NCBI GenBank assembly: GCA_037355855.1
Contig: CM074759.1
Location: forward strand, 6,138,001 to 6,202,000
Reading direction: 5' to 3'
DNA: 64,000 nucleotides
DNA from: Pseudo-nitzschia pungens
Lineage: Eukaryota > Bacillariophyta > Bacillariophyceae > Bacillariales > Bacillariaceae
Shown here: piece after piece, positions 39,861 to 51,078 of the stretch
How the letters are laid out: the number at the start of each line of letters is the position of its first letter
Position numbering within the stretch: the stretch's first letter is position 1
The notes under the pieces: model-generated
The model's database searches: none
The model's input: only the letters and a program-made list of their open reading frames with translations
Told to the model about the DNA's origin: nothing
Made by a program: the position numbers and the translations under genes

Positions 39861-42800
39861 ATTGCCGACACCATCCACACCGGACCACGCATAATCAACC
39901 GATTTGCAGATGTCTGTGTGGAGGTGTTGGACCACAAGGGAAGGGGGAGGATGCTCCGGGGCCTTCTGGACTCAGGATGCTCCAAGTCCATAATCCTAAA
40001 ACACTTTGTCGACCGAAGTCAACTTACGAACCGGGACCAACGATCTGTCACCTATAATACCTATGGGGGCAAATTTCGAACAAAGTCCGCGGCTTCAGTG
40101 GGACTGAAGTTGATAGAGTTTTCAAACTCAAAGACCATCAAGTGGACCTTCCAAGTGGATGAGTATCATCACCACGAGGAGGTACCCTATGACGTGATCA
40201 TAGGATCTGACCTAATGGCACAATTGGGACTGGATATCAAATACAGCTCCCGAACAATCTCATGGCAAGGTGACTCCATCCCCATGAAGGGGATGGGGGA
40301 ACTCTCTGACCCGGACAAATGTGAGGCAGTGTTCTTTGCCAACACACAGAGTCCAATCCTCCAACAGGAGGAAGAAAGGCAAGCCAAGATCCTGGACGCC
40401 GACTACTCCAAAGTAGATATAGACTCCATGGTCAACGACCTGGAGATCACAGACGCGTCTAAGGAGGCCCTGAAGAAAACATTGAAGAAGTTCCCCACAC
40501 TCTTTGGAGGAGGTCTGGGACTGCTCAAGAATATTGAACCGGTATCTATTGAACTCCAACCAGGGGTTAAACCGGTCCGGCAGAGGTACTATTCAGTACC
40601 CCATGCCTTTGAACACGCACTCCGGAAGGAAATCAACAGGCTCTGTGATATTGGAGTTCTGGAGAAACTGCCACACGATGACGACTCCCCCTGGGCGTCG
40701 CCTACCTTTTGTCAACCCAAAAAGACAGGGGACATACGAGTACTTACGGACTTCCTTAAGATGAACGCCGCAATCCAAAGGAAACCATTCCCACTACCAC
40801 GAATAGGGGAAACAATCCAAAGACTGCAAAAGTTCAAATCAGCTACGGCACTGGACTTATCCCAAGGCTACTACACCATTCCCATTTGCAAGGAGAGCCA
40901 AAAGATTTGCTCTACCATTTTGCCATGGGGAAAGTATGCCTACAAGCGTCTTGCGATGGGAATCGCGTGCGCCCCGGACATCTTCCAGTCGGTCATGATG
41001 AACCTCCTGGGGGATCTGGACTACGTCCTTGTTTACATCGATGATATTCTAATCATTCAACGCGAGGGGGAATCTGAGCAGGATCACCTCGACAAAATCG
41101 ATACAGTCCTACAGAGACTGGATGACGCTGGCTTCCGAGCCAACCTTAGAAAATCCTTCTTCATGCAAAAAGAAGTGGAGTATTTGGGTTTTCTACTAAC
41201 AACAGAGGGTATTCAGCCCCAGCCAAAGAAGCTGGAGGCGATGAAGCGCCTGGAACCCCCCAAGAACACCAAGCAACTCAAGATGTTCCTTGGGATGGTC
41301 AATTTCTACAGGGACATGTGGAAGCGCCGCTCCCACATCCTGGCCCCCCTCAACAAGCTTGCGGGCAAGAAGGGCAAAACAAATTGGTACTGGGGCCCAG
41401 CAGAGCAGAAAGCTTTCATGGAGGCGAAAAGGATGCTCGCAGATGAAGCGAAACTCGCATTCCCGGATTTTACGAAACCATTTCACCTCTACTCAGACGC
41501 CAGTGACCGGCAACTGGGAGCAACTGTATGCCAAGATGGAAAACCACTTGGATTCTACACCCGGAAGCTGAACTCAGCGCAACTCAACTACACCGTGGGA
41601 GAAAAGGAACTTCTGGGCATAGTAGAAGGCTTAAAAGCATTTGAAGGAATCCTGCGAGGCCAGGATGTAACCATTCACACGGATCACCTGAACCTACTGT
41701 ACCAACAGATGCTGACCCAAAGAATGGTCCGGTGGAGACTCCTTATGGAGGAGTTCCACCCAATAGTCAAGCATGTTGCTGGCAAAGAAAACGATGCAGC
41801 AGACGCACTGTCTCGCCTGGACATCACAGATGACCCAGCGGACACAGTGGAATGGCTACCACCAAATAAGCCCCTCACCTACGCGGATGAGGAAGAGCAC
41901 CTCCGGCAACTCCTATTCCCGATTGGAGAAGAAGCGCCGGAAGAATTCCAGGGCAATAGTGCATTCCCACTTGCCCCGGACATGATTCAGTTCTACCAGC
42001 AAAAGGACACAGGAATCGCGAATGCTCTGGAAAAAGACAATCGACTGACCACCAAAATGGTGGAAGGTTACAACCTAGTCCACAAAGAAGGAAAGATTCT
42101 GATTCCCGACAAACTCAAGGACAGAGTCATGGAATGGTACCACAGCATGTTGGTCCATCCCGGAGAAAAGAGAATGGAACAGAGCATTCGCTCAGTGTTC
42201 ACCTGGAAAGGCCTACGAAAGGACGTCCAGGACCTCTGTAAGCACTGCCACACGTGTCAGATGTTCAAAAAGAGTGGTAGGAAGAAGTATGGACTACTAC
42301 CGGAGAAAGCAGTTGAGGTTACCAAATGGCAGAGGGTCAATGTGGACCTCTGGGGACCTGCAACTGTCCACAATAAAAATGGTAAAGACTACCACATCCA
42401 TGTTCTCACCATGGTGGACCCAGTGACCGGATGGTTTGAATTGGCCCATCTGAAGGACTCGCCAAACGCAGCAGAAACTCAACGATTGTTGGACAGTACT
42501 TGGCTAGCACGATATCCGCGCCCAAAGGAAATTGGCTTTGACGGCGGGAGCGATTTCAAAGCAGAGTTCCAGGAGCTCTGTGACAACATGGGGATGAAAA
42601 GAAAGCCCAGTGGCGCTTGGAACCCACAATCCAACTCAGTGCTGGAAAGAATCCACCAGGTCCTGAAGGACTGCCTATTGTCCTTTAACCTGGAACAAAG
42701 AGATCTCCACGAGAAGGACCCTTTTGAGGAATTCACCACCAAGGCAGCGTACGCCATCAGAAGTGCCATTCACACCACCCTGGGATATTCCCCAGCGCAA

Positions 42801-43127
42801 CTGGTGTTTGGAAGGGACATGTTTATGCCTGTGAATTTCCCAGTGGATTGGGAAGCAATCCAAGCAAGGAAACAAAAGAGTATCCACAAGAGTAACATCA
42901 GGGAGAATCAGAAGAGGATTCCCCATGTCTACAAGGAAGGAGACTATGTCACCCTGGAAAGGAAGGGCATTGTTCCGAAATTATCCTTCCCACGACAAGG
43001 ACCTTACAAGGTGATCAAGGCCCATAACAATGGAACTGTAACTATTGAAACTGCTCCCTTTGTAACCGATCGGGTTAACATTAGGAGAGTGCACCCCTAT
43101 TATTGCAGGGATCCTATTAAATCGTAA
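39861..43127 (+). CDS. Gyp2b pol polyprotein (protease, RT, RNase H, integrase)
   Basis: About 1088 codons are open from the gag stop. The protease has LLDSGCSKSIIL (DSG) and PYDVIIGSDLMAQLG. RT has WASPTFCQPKKTGDIRVLTDF, LDLSQGYYTIP, FQSVMMNLLGDLDYVLVYIDDILII (catalytic YIDD) and FLGFLL. RNase H has LYSDASDRQLGAT, EKELLGIVE and HTDHLNLL. Integrase has an HHCC zinc finger ending CKHCHTCQMF, a DDE core with NVDLWGPA, GFDGGSDFKAEF and WNPQSNSVLERIHQVL (Glu). A C-terminal SH3-like tail GDYVTLERKG..PYKVIKAHNNGTV follows. All catalytic residues I can check are present. The pol stop lies 18 bases before the 3' LTR. Confidence 0.95.
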   Translation: MADTIHTGPRIINRFADVCVEVLDHKGRGRMLRGLLDSGCSKSIILKHFVDRSQLTNRDQRSVTYNTYGGKFRTKSAASVGLKLIEFSNSKTIKWTFQVDEYHHHEEVPYDVIIGSDLMAQLGLDIKYSSRTISWQGDSIPMKGMGELSDPDKCEAVFFANTQSPILQQEEERQAKILDADYSKVDIDSMVNDLEITDASKEALKKTLKKFPTLFGGGLGLLKNIEPVSIELQPGVKPVRQRYYSVPHAFEHALRKEINRLCDIGVLEKLPHDDDSPWASPTFCQPKKTGDIRVLTDFLKMNAAIQRKPFPLPRIGETIQRLQKFKSATALDLSQGYYTIPICKESQKICSTILPWGKYAYKRLAMGIACAPDIFQSVMMNLLGDLDYVLVYIDDILIIQREGESEQDHLDKIDTVLQRLDDAGFRANLRKSFFMQKEVEYLGFLLTTEGIQPQPKKLEAMKRLEPPKNTKQLKMFLGMVNFYRDMWKRRSHILAPLNKLAGKKGKTNWYWGPAEQKAFMEAKRMLADEAKLAFPDFTKPFHLYSDASDRQLGATVCQDGKPLGFYTRKLNSAQLNYTVGEKELLGIVEGLKAFEGILRGQDVTIHTDHLNLLYQQMLTQRMVRWRLLMEEFHPIVKHVAGKENDAADALSRLDITDDPADTVEWLPPNKPLTYADEEEHLRQLLFPIGEEAPEEFQGNSAFPLAPDMIQFYQQKDTGIANALEKDNRLTTKMVEGYNLVHKEGKILIPDKLKDRVMEWYHSMLVHPGEKRMEQSIRSVFTWKGLRKDVQDLCKHCHTCQMFKKSGRKKYGLLPEKAVEVTKWQRVNVDLWGPATVHNKNGKDYHIHVLTMVDPVTGWFELAHLKDSPNAAETQRLLDSTWLARYPRPKEIGFDGGSDFKAEFQELCDNMGMKRKPSGAWNPQSNSVLERIHQVLKDCLLSFNLEQRDLHEKDPFEEFTTKAAYAIRSAIHTTLGYSPAQLVFGRDMFMPVNFPVDWEAIQARKQKSIHKSNIRENQKRIPHVYKEGDYVTLERKGIVPKLSFPRQGPYKVIKAHNNGTVTIETAPFVTDRVNIRRVHPYYCRDPIKS

Positions 43128-43145
43128 AAGTACCATGGAGGAGTA

Positions 43146-43334
43146 TGCCGTGCACCAAAATACAGTCACGAGTACACACGGGACTGGATTAAGGATAAGG
43201 ATAAAAACAATCGGCGAGTCGATAGAATCGCTGATTCGGAAGGCTCTTAGAACTGTAGCAAATAGACTAACCAATAGAGATCACAATTTGCATATCACTA
43301 CTATTGTAATCACTAGTAGACCCGGGGTATGGCA
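43146..43334 (+). repeat. 3' LTR of Gyp2b
   Basis: It appears identical to 37532-37720. The preceding purine-rich ACCATGGAGGAGTA is the likely polypurine tract. It is followed by the target duplication GGAGA. Confidence 0.95.
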
Positions 43335-43615
43335 GGAGAACCACGGGAATCGAATCCCACAAAATAAAAACAGAAACAACTCCGGGGAACCACAGGATTC
43401 CCGGGAAGTAAAGGGAGAAACAACTCCCACCACTGGACAAACCAGGGGGAAAATCAGTTATAACACGAGTTATCGCGAGAGCAGTGGAAATCCAACAAGA
43501 AAACTGGAGGAACTGGAGCAATCATTCTTGCTCAGTTTTAACACAAGCAAACAGAGATAATAGAAACAGTGTAACTAAGATAAAATAAAATTACTAATTA
43601 ACTGATTAACCCACC

Positions 43616-45022
43616 ATGGCGTCCAAAGGAACCAAACAGAAACCCTTTACCTTTACACGAGAGGACTGGCCGGAGGATGCCACCACTGTAAAGATGAGCA
43701 TAGACTCAGAAAAGGGGGGAGTAGCCTTCAGTGATTATCTGAAGGTACTCACCGGCACCGAAAGACCGGAACTCTTCATCATCTGGAAGAGAGACTTTGA
43801 CCAGAAAATTGCTGGCAATGAAAAACTCCAAGGAGACCAGAAACTGGACGTTCTCCAGAGAGTCCTCTCCCACGAGGCGCTCTCCATTGTCCAGATGGTC
43901 CTGGGCCGGACCTACTACGCCAAACCAGGGCACAAGGTCCACAGCAGCCAGCTGATCCAATAGAAACTCCAGAGGATTGCAATGAGGGAGCCCACCGAAC
44001 CCCCCTCTGACAAACCCAAGGAGACGGTTGCGGGCTCCACCGCCCCAACCGAGAACAATGACGCGACTGCTACGGCGGCGTCTGAACAAGAACCGGAACC
44101 CGCCAAACTCGATGGTCCGGTCCCAAAGAAAAGGGTCCCGAATGCCCTCATCCAGTACTACCAAACCCAGGGGTACAGAAAGGATGTCATTGAGGAATGT
44201 ATGCACGCCCTCAAGCTCAAAATCTTTGGCAATGACATGAATGGCAAAAGGTCCTACATTCTTCTCCGGAGATTCATCCGGAATACAAAAATCGACATGA
44301 AACATGGTATCCGCTCTTGGGCGAACCGCATGGCCGAACTACAGAGCTATCTACCAGACTGCCTCTGGGAAAGCGGCGCCGCAACCGGCGCTGCTCCGTC
44401 CAGCTACACGGAAGAGGACATGAAGGAAATCTTAGATGCCAACATGACCTCCTCCCAAAGGGACAAACTGGACCTTATCGGGTGGGACGTCTATTCCCAC
44501 TCCTTCAACACCACCATCGACAAACTCGACAACCTGGAAATCACCATCTGGAGCAAGGACGAACTCCGCAAACGAATCTCCGACCTCGAAAAACAGACCG
44601 GTGGTCCCAAGAAGCCACCCAAGGCCGCATCTGGGGGAGGAACCCACCACGGGAAGTCCCCTGGCAAAAAGAAGCGCCCTATGGATAACGGCAACAAACA
44701 ACTATGCAAGACCTGTGGCAAGGTCCACGCTGGCAAATTCTGGAAACTAACCGGAGGACCCTCCAAGAAGGGGAAATTCAACCGGGAAACCATCAACTTG
44801 CTCAAGGAGCATTTTGTGGCAAAGGAAGACTCAGATAATGAGCAACATCCCAAGCCCCACTGGGGACGGAACCTAGCGAACCATGAGTACTCCTATGTGC
44901 TGGCTACGGCCCAAGCCGATCACGAAGTCTCCGATGACGAGATCAATATCTCCGAGCGAGAACTCAAAGAGTACAGAAGAAAGTACAGAAAGACCTTTAA
45001 GAAGAAAGGATCCCACAACTGA
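43616..45022 (+). pseudogene. Gyp2a gag, one internal nonsense codon
   Basis: The frame starts MASKGTKQKP, and a TAG after SSQLIQ (43961-43963) breaks it. The same frame continues to KKGSHN-TGA at 45020-45022. The knuckle reads CKTCGKVHAGKF, with the last Cys lost. The two gags are of one subfamily, with many substitutions between them. Confidence 0.9.
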
Positions 45023-47950
45023 ATGGCTCCTGATACCATCCACACTGGACCTCGCATAATCAACCGGTTTGCAGACGTCTATGTGGAGGTATTGGACCAC
45101 AAGGGAAGGGGAAGGATGCTCCGGGGCCTATTAGACTCTGGTTGCTCCAAATCCATCATACTAAGGCAATTCGTCGACCGAAGTCAACTAACGAATCGAG
45201 ACCAAAGATCTGTCACCTACAACACGTACGGAGGCAAGTTCCGAACCAAGTCTGCGGCTTCAGTGGGACTAAGGCTGATAGAATTTTCAAACTCCAAGAC
45301 CATCAAAAATTCCCAACACTCTTTGGAGGAGGGTTGGGTCTGCTCAAAAATATAGAACCGGTGTCCATTGAACTCCAACCAGGGGTCAAACCGGCCCAGC
45401 AGAGGTACTATTCTGTGCCCCATGCCTTTGAACAAGCACTTCGAAAGGAGATCACCAGGCTCTGTGATATTGGAGTCCTGGAAAAACTCCCCCATGATGA
45501 TGACTCACCGTGGGCGTCTCCTACCTTCTGTCAACCCAAAAAGACAGGGGACATCCGCATGCTAACCGACTTTCGGAAGATGAACGCAGCCATCCAATGA
45601 AAACCATTCCCACTACCACGAATAGGGGAAACAATCCAAAGACTCCAGAAGTTCAAGTCAGCTACGGCGCTGGACCTGTCCCAAGGATATTACACCATTC
45701 CCATCTGTAAGGAGAGCCAAAAGATTTGCTCTACCATTTTACCATGGGGAAAGTACGCCTACAAGAGACTGGCAATGGGGATCGCATGCGCACCTGACAT
45801 CTTCCAGTCCGTCATGATGAACCTACTCGGTGATCTGGACTATGTCCTTGTCTATATTGATGATATTCTAATCATTCAACGAGAAGGCGAATCGGAACAG
45901 GATCACCTCGACAAAATCGATACAGTCCTACAGAGACTGGATGATGCTGGCTTCAGAGCCAACCTAAGAAAATCTTTTTTCATGCAAAAAGAAGTAGAAT
46001 ATCTGGGATTTCTATTAACAACAGAGGGCATTCAACCCCAGCCAAAGAAGCTGGAGGCGATGAAGCGCCTGGAAGCCCCCAAGAACACCAAACAACTCAA
46101 GATGTTTCTTGGGATGGTGAATTTCTACAGGGATATGTGGCAGCGACGCTCCCACATCCTAGCCCCCCTAAACAAACTAGCAGGGAAGAAGGGCAAAATG
46201 AACTGGTACTGGGGTCCAGCAGAGCAGAAAGCTTTCATGGAGGCGAAGAGAATGCTTGCGGAAGAGGCCAAACTCGCATTCCCAGACTTTACAAAACCAT
46301 TTCATCTCTACTCAGACGCCAGCGACAGGCAACTGGGAGCAACTGTATGCCAAGATGGCAAGCCCCTTGGTTTCTACACACGGAAACTGAACTCGGCGCA
46401 GCTCAACTACACTGTTGGACAAAAAGAACTCCTGGGCATGGTAGAAGGCCTAAAGGCATTCGAAGGAATCCTACGAGGACAAGATGTGATTATTCACACA
46501 GACCACCTTAACCTGCTCTATCAGCAGATGCCCACCCAAAGGATGGTCCGGTGGAGACTCCTTATGGAGGAGTTCCACCCAGTAGTCAAGCACGTTGCTG
46601 GCAAGGACAACGATGCAGCAGACGCGCTGTCTCGTCTGGACATCACAGATGACCCAGCAGACACAGTGGAATGGCTACCACCAAATAAGCCCCTCACCTA
46701 CGCGGATGAGGAAGAGCACCTCCGGCAACTCCTATTCCCACCTGGAGAAGAAGCGCCGGAAGAATTCCAGGGCAATAGTGCATTCCCACTTGCCCCGGAC
46801 ATGATTCAGTTCTACCAACAAAAGGACACGAAGATCATGAGTGCTCTGGAAAAAGACAATCGCCTAACCACCAAAAATGTGGAAGGTTACAGTCTAATCC
46901 ACAAGGAAGGGAAGATTCTGATCCCGGACAAACTCAAAGATAGAGTCATGGAATGGTACCACAGCATGCTGGTCCATCCCGGAGAAAAGAGAATGGAACA
47001 GAGCATCCGATCAGTGTTCACCTGGAGAGGCCTTTAGAAAGGATGTCCAGGATCTCTGTAAACACTGCCACACATGCCAGATGTTCAAAAAGAGTGGCCG
47101 GAAGAAGTATGGACTACTACCGGAAAAAGCAGCTGAGGTTACCAAATGGCAGAGGGTCAATGTGGACCTCTGGGGACCTGCAACTGTCCACAATAAAAAT
47201 GGTAGCGACTACCATATCCATGTTCTCACCATGGTGGACCCAGTGACCGGATGGTTTGAACTGGCTCACCTGAAGGACTCCCCAAATGCAGCAGAAACTC
47301 AACGATTGCTGGACAGTACCTGGCTAGCAAGATATCCGCGCCCAAAGGAAATTGGCTTTGATGGCGGGAGTGAGTTCAAAGCAGAGTTCCAGGAGCTCTG
47401 TGATAACATGATGGGGATGAAAAGAAAGCCCAGTGGCGCTTGGAACCCACAATCCAACTCAGTGTTGGAAAGAATCCACCAGGTCCTGAAGGACTGCCTA
47501 TTGTCCTTTAACCTGGAACAAAGGGACCTCCACGAGAAGGACCCTTTTGAGGAGTTCACTACCAAGGCAGCATATGCTATTCGCAGTGCCATCCACACCA
47601 CCCTGGGATACTCCCCGGCACAGTTGGTGTTTGGACGGGACATGTTTATGCCGGTGAATTTCCCAGTGGACTGGGAAGCAATCCAAGCAAGGAAACAAAA
47701 GAGTATCCACAAGAGTAACATCAGGGAGAACCGGAAGAGGATCCCCCATGTCTATAAGGAAGGAGACTATATCACCCTGGAAAGGAAGGGCATCATTCCG
47801 AAACTATCCTTCCCACGACAAGGACCTTACAAGGTGCTCAAGGCCCATGACAATGGAACTGTAACTATTGAAACTGCTCCCTTTGTAACCGACCGGGTTA
47901 ACATCAGGAGAGTCCACCCCTATTATTGCAGGGATCCTATTAAATCATAG
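45023..47950 (+). pseudogene. Gyp2a pol, decayed
   Basis: Pol starts in frame after the gag TGA with the protease DSGCSKSIIL. Near 45307 about 350 bp are missing compared with Gyp2b (40139-40490), which removes the second half of the protease and shifts the frame. A TGA replaces an Arg codon near 45598, and a TAG occurs near 47035 at the start of the integrase zinc finger region. An extra Met codon lies near 47409. RT YIDD, RNase H and the integrase core are otherwise readable. It cannot encode a working polyprotein. Confidence 0.92.
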
Positions 47951-47968
47951 CAGTACCATGGAGGAGTA

Positions 47969-48159
47969 TGCCGTGCACCAAAATACAGTCGCGAGTATAC
48001 ACGGGACTGGATTAAGGATAAGGATAAAAACAATCGGCGAGTCGATAGAATCGCTGATTCGGAAGGCTCTTAGAACTGTAGCAAATAGACTAACCACTAG
48101 AGCTCACAATTTGCATATCACTACTACTTTCTAATCACTAGTAGACCCGGGGTATGGCA
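47969..48159 (+). repeat. 3' LTR of Gyp2a
   Basis: 191 bp, TGCCGTGCACC to GTATGGCA. It differs from 36866-37055 in several places (for example GAGTCGATAGAATCGCTGATTCGG for GAGCCGATAGAATCGCCGATCTGG, split here by comparison). The tract ACCATGGAGGAGTA precedes it. Confidence 0.9.
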
Positions 48160-48522
48160 TTACAAATCATACATGTTGACCATACCCCATGGTTGTAGCA
48201 TCATTGCATAATACCGAGGTGAAATATCTTCATAGTGATGGAGATATTTGGTCAGACAGCAAGGCAACAATCTGTCACTAAAATATGATCTGTTATCCAA
48301 TAGTTTTTGATGGGTGAGATTACGGCAGATGAAAAGGAATGCAGGGAATGGTGCTCTGTTTTCAGATGATGAAGAATGAGATGCCGTGGATGACATTTTC
48401 ATGGTAAGATTTAGTGGTACTAATCTTACCCCATAGTCTAAGTACATCAGTAACAAAGTTAAAAAAACTACTAGAATGATTTACCCAAGGCTCCTGCAAA
48501 AACTGGTGAGAGACTGGGGTTA
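48160..48522. other. Spacer between Gyp2a and the Harbinger relic
   Basis: A minus-strand frame at 48160-48456 looks protein-like toward its end (RYYAMMLQPWGMVNMYDL). It may be a coding fragment cut by the Gyp2a insertion, but I do not recognise a family and no ATG context or homologue can be shown. Confidence 0.3.
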
Positions 48523-48539
48523 GACATACCCTACCGGTA
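48523..48539 (+). repeat. Left TIR of the Harbinger relic
   Basis: GACATACCCTACCGGTA, preceded by TTA. It pairs with 59014-59030. Confidence 0.75.
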
Positions 48540-48741
48540 CACGGAAAAAAACTGAAAATATTGTTGTTTTTGCTCACCAGAAATCACTCCCTACACCTAC
48601 TCTTGCCTGTTTTTACTAAAAAGTAAACAAATTTGGTTCGTGACTCACCAAAATTTGTCACATGTCAACCATCACATCACATCTCTTCTCTTTTTTTCAA
48701 TGTTGTATCTTCCATTAAAACCAACTTTAACCTTTCAGTAG

Positions 48742-48969
48742 AGGAACAAAGGAACTGAACATACAAAGGAACTGAACATACAAAGGAACTGAACATACAA
48801 AGGAACCGAATGTACAAAGGAACTGAACGTACAAAGGAACTGAACATACAAAGGAACTGAACGTACAAAGGAACTGAACGTACAAAGGAACTGAACGTAC
48901 AAAGGAACTGAACAAACAAAGGAACTGAATGAACAAAGGAACTGAATGAAAAAAGGAACTGAACAAACA
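48742..48969. repeat. 17-bp tandem array (CAAAGGAACTGAACATA)
   Basis: About 13 copies with single-base variants (ACATA, ACGTA, ATGTA, ACAAA) lie upstream of the transposase fragment. Hydrophobic minus-strand frames over it (FSSFVRSVPLYVQ type) are repeat artefacts. Confidence 0.92.
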
Positions 48970-49051
48970 ATGAACACCACAAACGCAACGAAAGCAACAA
49001 ACCAGCAAAAGAAAACAAACAAACCAACATGAATTTAAGCAACAACCAACC

Positions 49052-49950
49052 AATGGATTGTCCTTTTGCTTTCATGGCCTCTGATGACCCATTTGAATAA
49101 TGGTTTATTCCTTAGCAAAGGAAGATGAAGAAATGGAGGTTGAATTGACAAATAGAAAACAGAAGTTGGAGAACCTACTAAGGAACTTGACAATACTCTC
49201 ACCCTTGCCCAAACCTTGTAAAACGAGTTGCCAGCAACACTTCATTGAATATACAACAATTGATGGAACAGTTGAAAGGATTACTTCCACCAAAACTTTT
49301 TGGTACATCTACTTTGTTGCCAACAGTGATCATCTGAGGCCACTTGGTTTGAAGAAATTCTGCCTCCATTTCAGACTTCCATATGGGGAATTTTGCAAAC
49401 TTCTGAAGAAGATGGAAAATCATCCATCCTCTCACTCTTGAAAAACTGGAAGGGTTGACAAATTCATATGTCCTGTTTCACCTTTACCTCTTATACTTCT
49501 TGCAGGACTCAGATACTTCTTGGGTAGGGCATGTACCTTTGACGATATTGAGGAGGCTACTGCTATATCTGCTGTAACATGCTAGCGTAGGCTAGTAGTG
49601 TTACGAATTAATAATTAACCGAATCCCACATGGGAATCGAATATAGAGAGATATCCATGTATGGATATCTGGTATGTATGAACAGGCACGCAGAAGAGAG
49701 CGATTGTATGATTAAGGTTACATACAGAATATATGTTATATACAGGGATGTAGATCATATAAGGAGATCGCGATGACATCATCGCTCATTTATTCCTCTC
49801 TTTATTTTGAATCCCACCTCGTAAAGTGAAGTAACACACAATTATTCATACTACTCCGAATTTCTACCTTAGAGTGTTACATCTGCTAACATTGATATTT
49901 CTTTTATGATCTGGATTCCAGTGGGGGAGTCATTAAGGTTGTTGTTTTTC
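49052..49950 (+). pseudogene. PIF/Harbinger transposase N-terminal fragment
   Basis: From 49100 the frame reads through LRPLGLKKFCLHFRLPYGEFCKLLKK. It then meets an in-frame TGA (49439-49441) and continues with ILLAGLRYFLGRACTFDDIEEATAIS, the helix-turn-helix region that precedes the catalytic core in diatom-type Harbinger transposases. A solo LTR with TSD TCTGC splits it at 49573-49886. The frame resumes with NIDISFMIWIPVGESL and is lost near 49950. The DDE catalytic domain is missing. An ATG at 49052 (MDCPFAFMASDDPFE) could be the original start, but a stop follows. Assignment rests on recalled family pattern, not on a search. Confidence 0.6.
49573..49881 (+). repeat. Solo LTR of the Gyp3 family
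   Basis: 309 bp from TGTAACATGCTAGCG to TTAGAGTGTTACA, flanked by TCTGC on both sides (49568-49572, 49882-49886). Internal blocks (ATAATTAACCGAATCCCACA) match the Gyp3a LTR, and its ends resemble the Gyp3b LTR. LTR-LTR recombination presumably removed the body. Confidence 0.9.
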
Positions 49951-49965
49951 GTCTGCCTTCCTCTT

Positions 49966-50754
49966 TCAAAGAACAGAACATGACATTGCCTTGCCTTCTT
50001 TTTCTGCTCCAGAACAGAAGATGGAGAGCCTGTTGGATGGTTGGTTAATGATAGGACAGGCAAAAACAACAAAGGACACATAGCCAGGAAACACCCAATC
50101 CTTCTTTTGTTTATTGACGTCAGTCCCTTCTGCTTCCCAAAATTTTGCTTTGACAAATTCAAGCAGATCATCAATGGTAGTACCAGAAGGAAGCATGTTG
50201 TCAGAAAGAAGTTGTTCTGCAAAAGAAAGAGCTTTCTTGCAGTTTTGAATAGCATCCTTTGCCATAGTAAGGAGCAATGATTGAGTAATAAGGTATTCCC
50301 CCTGTTGAGTTGAGCACTGAAGTAAAGAGACATTGATTTCACCATTGGTTCCCATTGATAGCTGTCTTGTACCACCATTTGGACTGCAAATTGACTTCAG
50401 AGTAAGTGTAGGCATTTCATCCTATGATAGATCAGATCAAACTTCCTTCTGAACCTCATAGAGCTTTTGATATCTTTTGTTGGAGCCCGTCACTAGTAAC
50501 TTGAGTTGGGAAGTTTTTCCATTCTGGCCATGGAAGACATCTTACAAAAATTGCTCTTGTTCCTTTCTCTTCATCTCTGATTGATTCATGTCATAAGCAA
50601 AGACTGCAACAACACATTGTAATTCTTTCTGTTCTGCTGATTCTATTGGATTATCTTGAAGAAACCTGGGAGGTAGGTTAGGGACAATCTGTGGTGCAGC
50701 GTTGTTGGTGTTTTTTCTTGGACCTTTCCTGGAGTGTTTTTGTTTGAAGACGTG
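49966..50754 (-). pseudogene. Second gene of the Harbinger relic, broken
   Basis: A 149-codon frame (49966-50415, MPTLTLKSICSPNGG) reads like real protein: LLLTMAKDAIQNCKKALSFA, then DDLLEFVKAKFWEAEG. Upstream on the same strand, 50754-50545 encodes QIVPNLPPRFLQDNPIESAE and KELQCVVAVFAYDMNQ, with stops and frame changes between the pieces. The probable start (MTSTSGSAASSISSGATM) lies at 58629-58682, beyond the Gyp3a insertion. Harbinger elements commonly carry a Myb/SANT-like accessory gene next to the transposase; no Myb repeat is clear here, so function is by position only. Confidence 0.5.
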
Positions 50755-51078
50755 TGTGACATTGTTGTGTAGCTACGGTCACGAATGAATAATTAAACGA
50801 ATCCCACATGGGAATCAAATATATATGTATATTCAACGATGGATACATTTGATATGTGTCCTAATTATTATGGTCGAGTCCCAGAAGATAATATATGCCT
50901 AATCGTGGGAACCGACAATGAAACAACATTTATGGCAGAGCATGCCAAAATGTGGCTATGCTCGCGACCTCAAATTTTATATGTTTCCATTCTTAATTCG
51001 CGTAACAATATTCCGTAAAGTATCTAAACATTCACAATATTCATACCACTCCGAAACTTTCTACCTTAACGTGTAACA
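50755..51078 (+). repeat. 5' LTR of Gyp3a
   Basis: Begins TGTGACATTGTTGTG and ends CCTTAACGTGTAACA. It is followed directly by CAGTAATGATTACTG, an inverted repeat with one central base. Confidence 0.85.

Larger units (their letters stand above)
37532..43334 (+). mobile_element. Ty3/gypsy element Gyp2b, complete and young
   Basis: LTRs at 37532-37720 and 43146-43334 look identical (189 bp each). The flanks are GGAGA at 37527-37531 and GGAGA at 43335-43339, a perfect 5-bp target duplication. Gag (38457-39860) and pol (39861-43127) are uninterrupted apart from the shared-frame TGA between them. This is the best candidate for a currently or recently mobile element in the window. Confidence 0.95.
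36866..48159 (+). mobile_element. Ty3/gypsy element Gyp2a (degenerate), hosting Gyp2b
   Basis: The 5' LTR is 36866-37055, the leader 37056-37531 plus 43340-43615, then gag, a decayed pol and the 3' LTR 47969-48159. The 5.8-kb Gyp2b element sits in the leader. The LTRs differ at around ten positions, so this is an older insertion. The outer flanks read TTCTA on the left and TTACA on the right, not a clear target duplication. Confidence 0.9.

Noticed and set aside
43146..43334. LTR apparently shared by two tandem gypsy elements
   Set aside because: GGAGA lies on both sides of 37532-43334, and the flanking leader halves join exactly. This is nesting of Gyp2b in Gyp2a, not a tandem array sharing an LTR.
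48677..49075. Membrane-like minus-strand frame with repeated VPLYVQFLC
   Set aside because: Product of the 17-bp array read in three frames; no signal outside the repeat.
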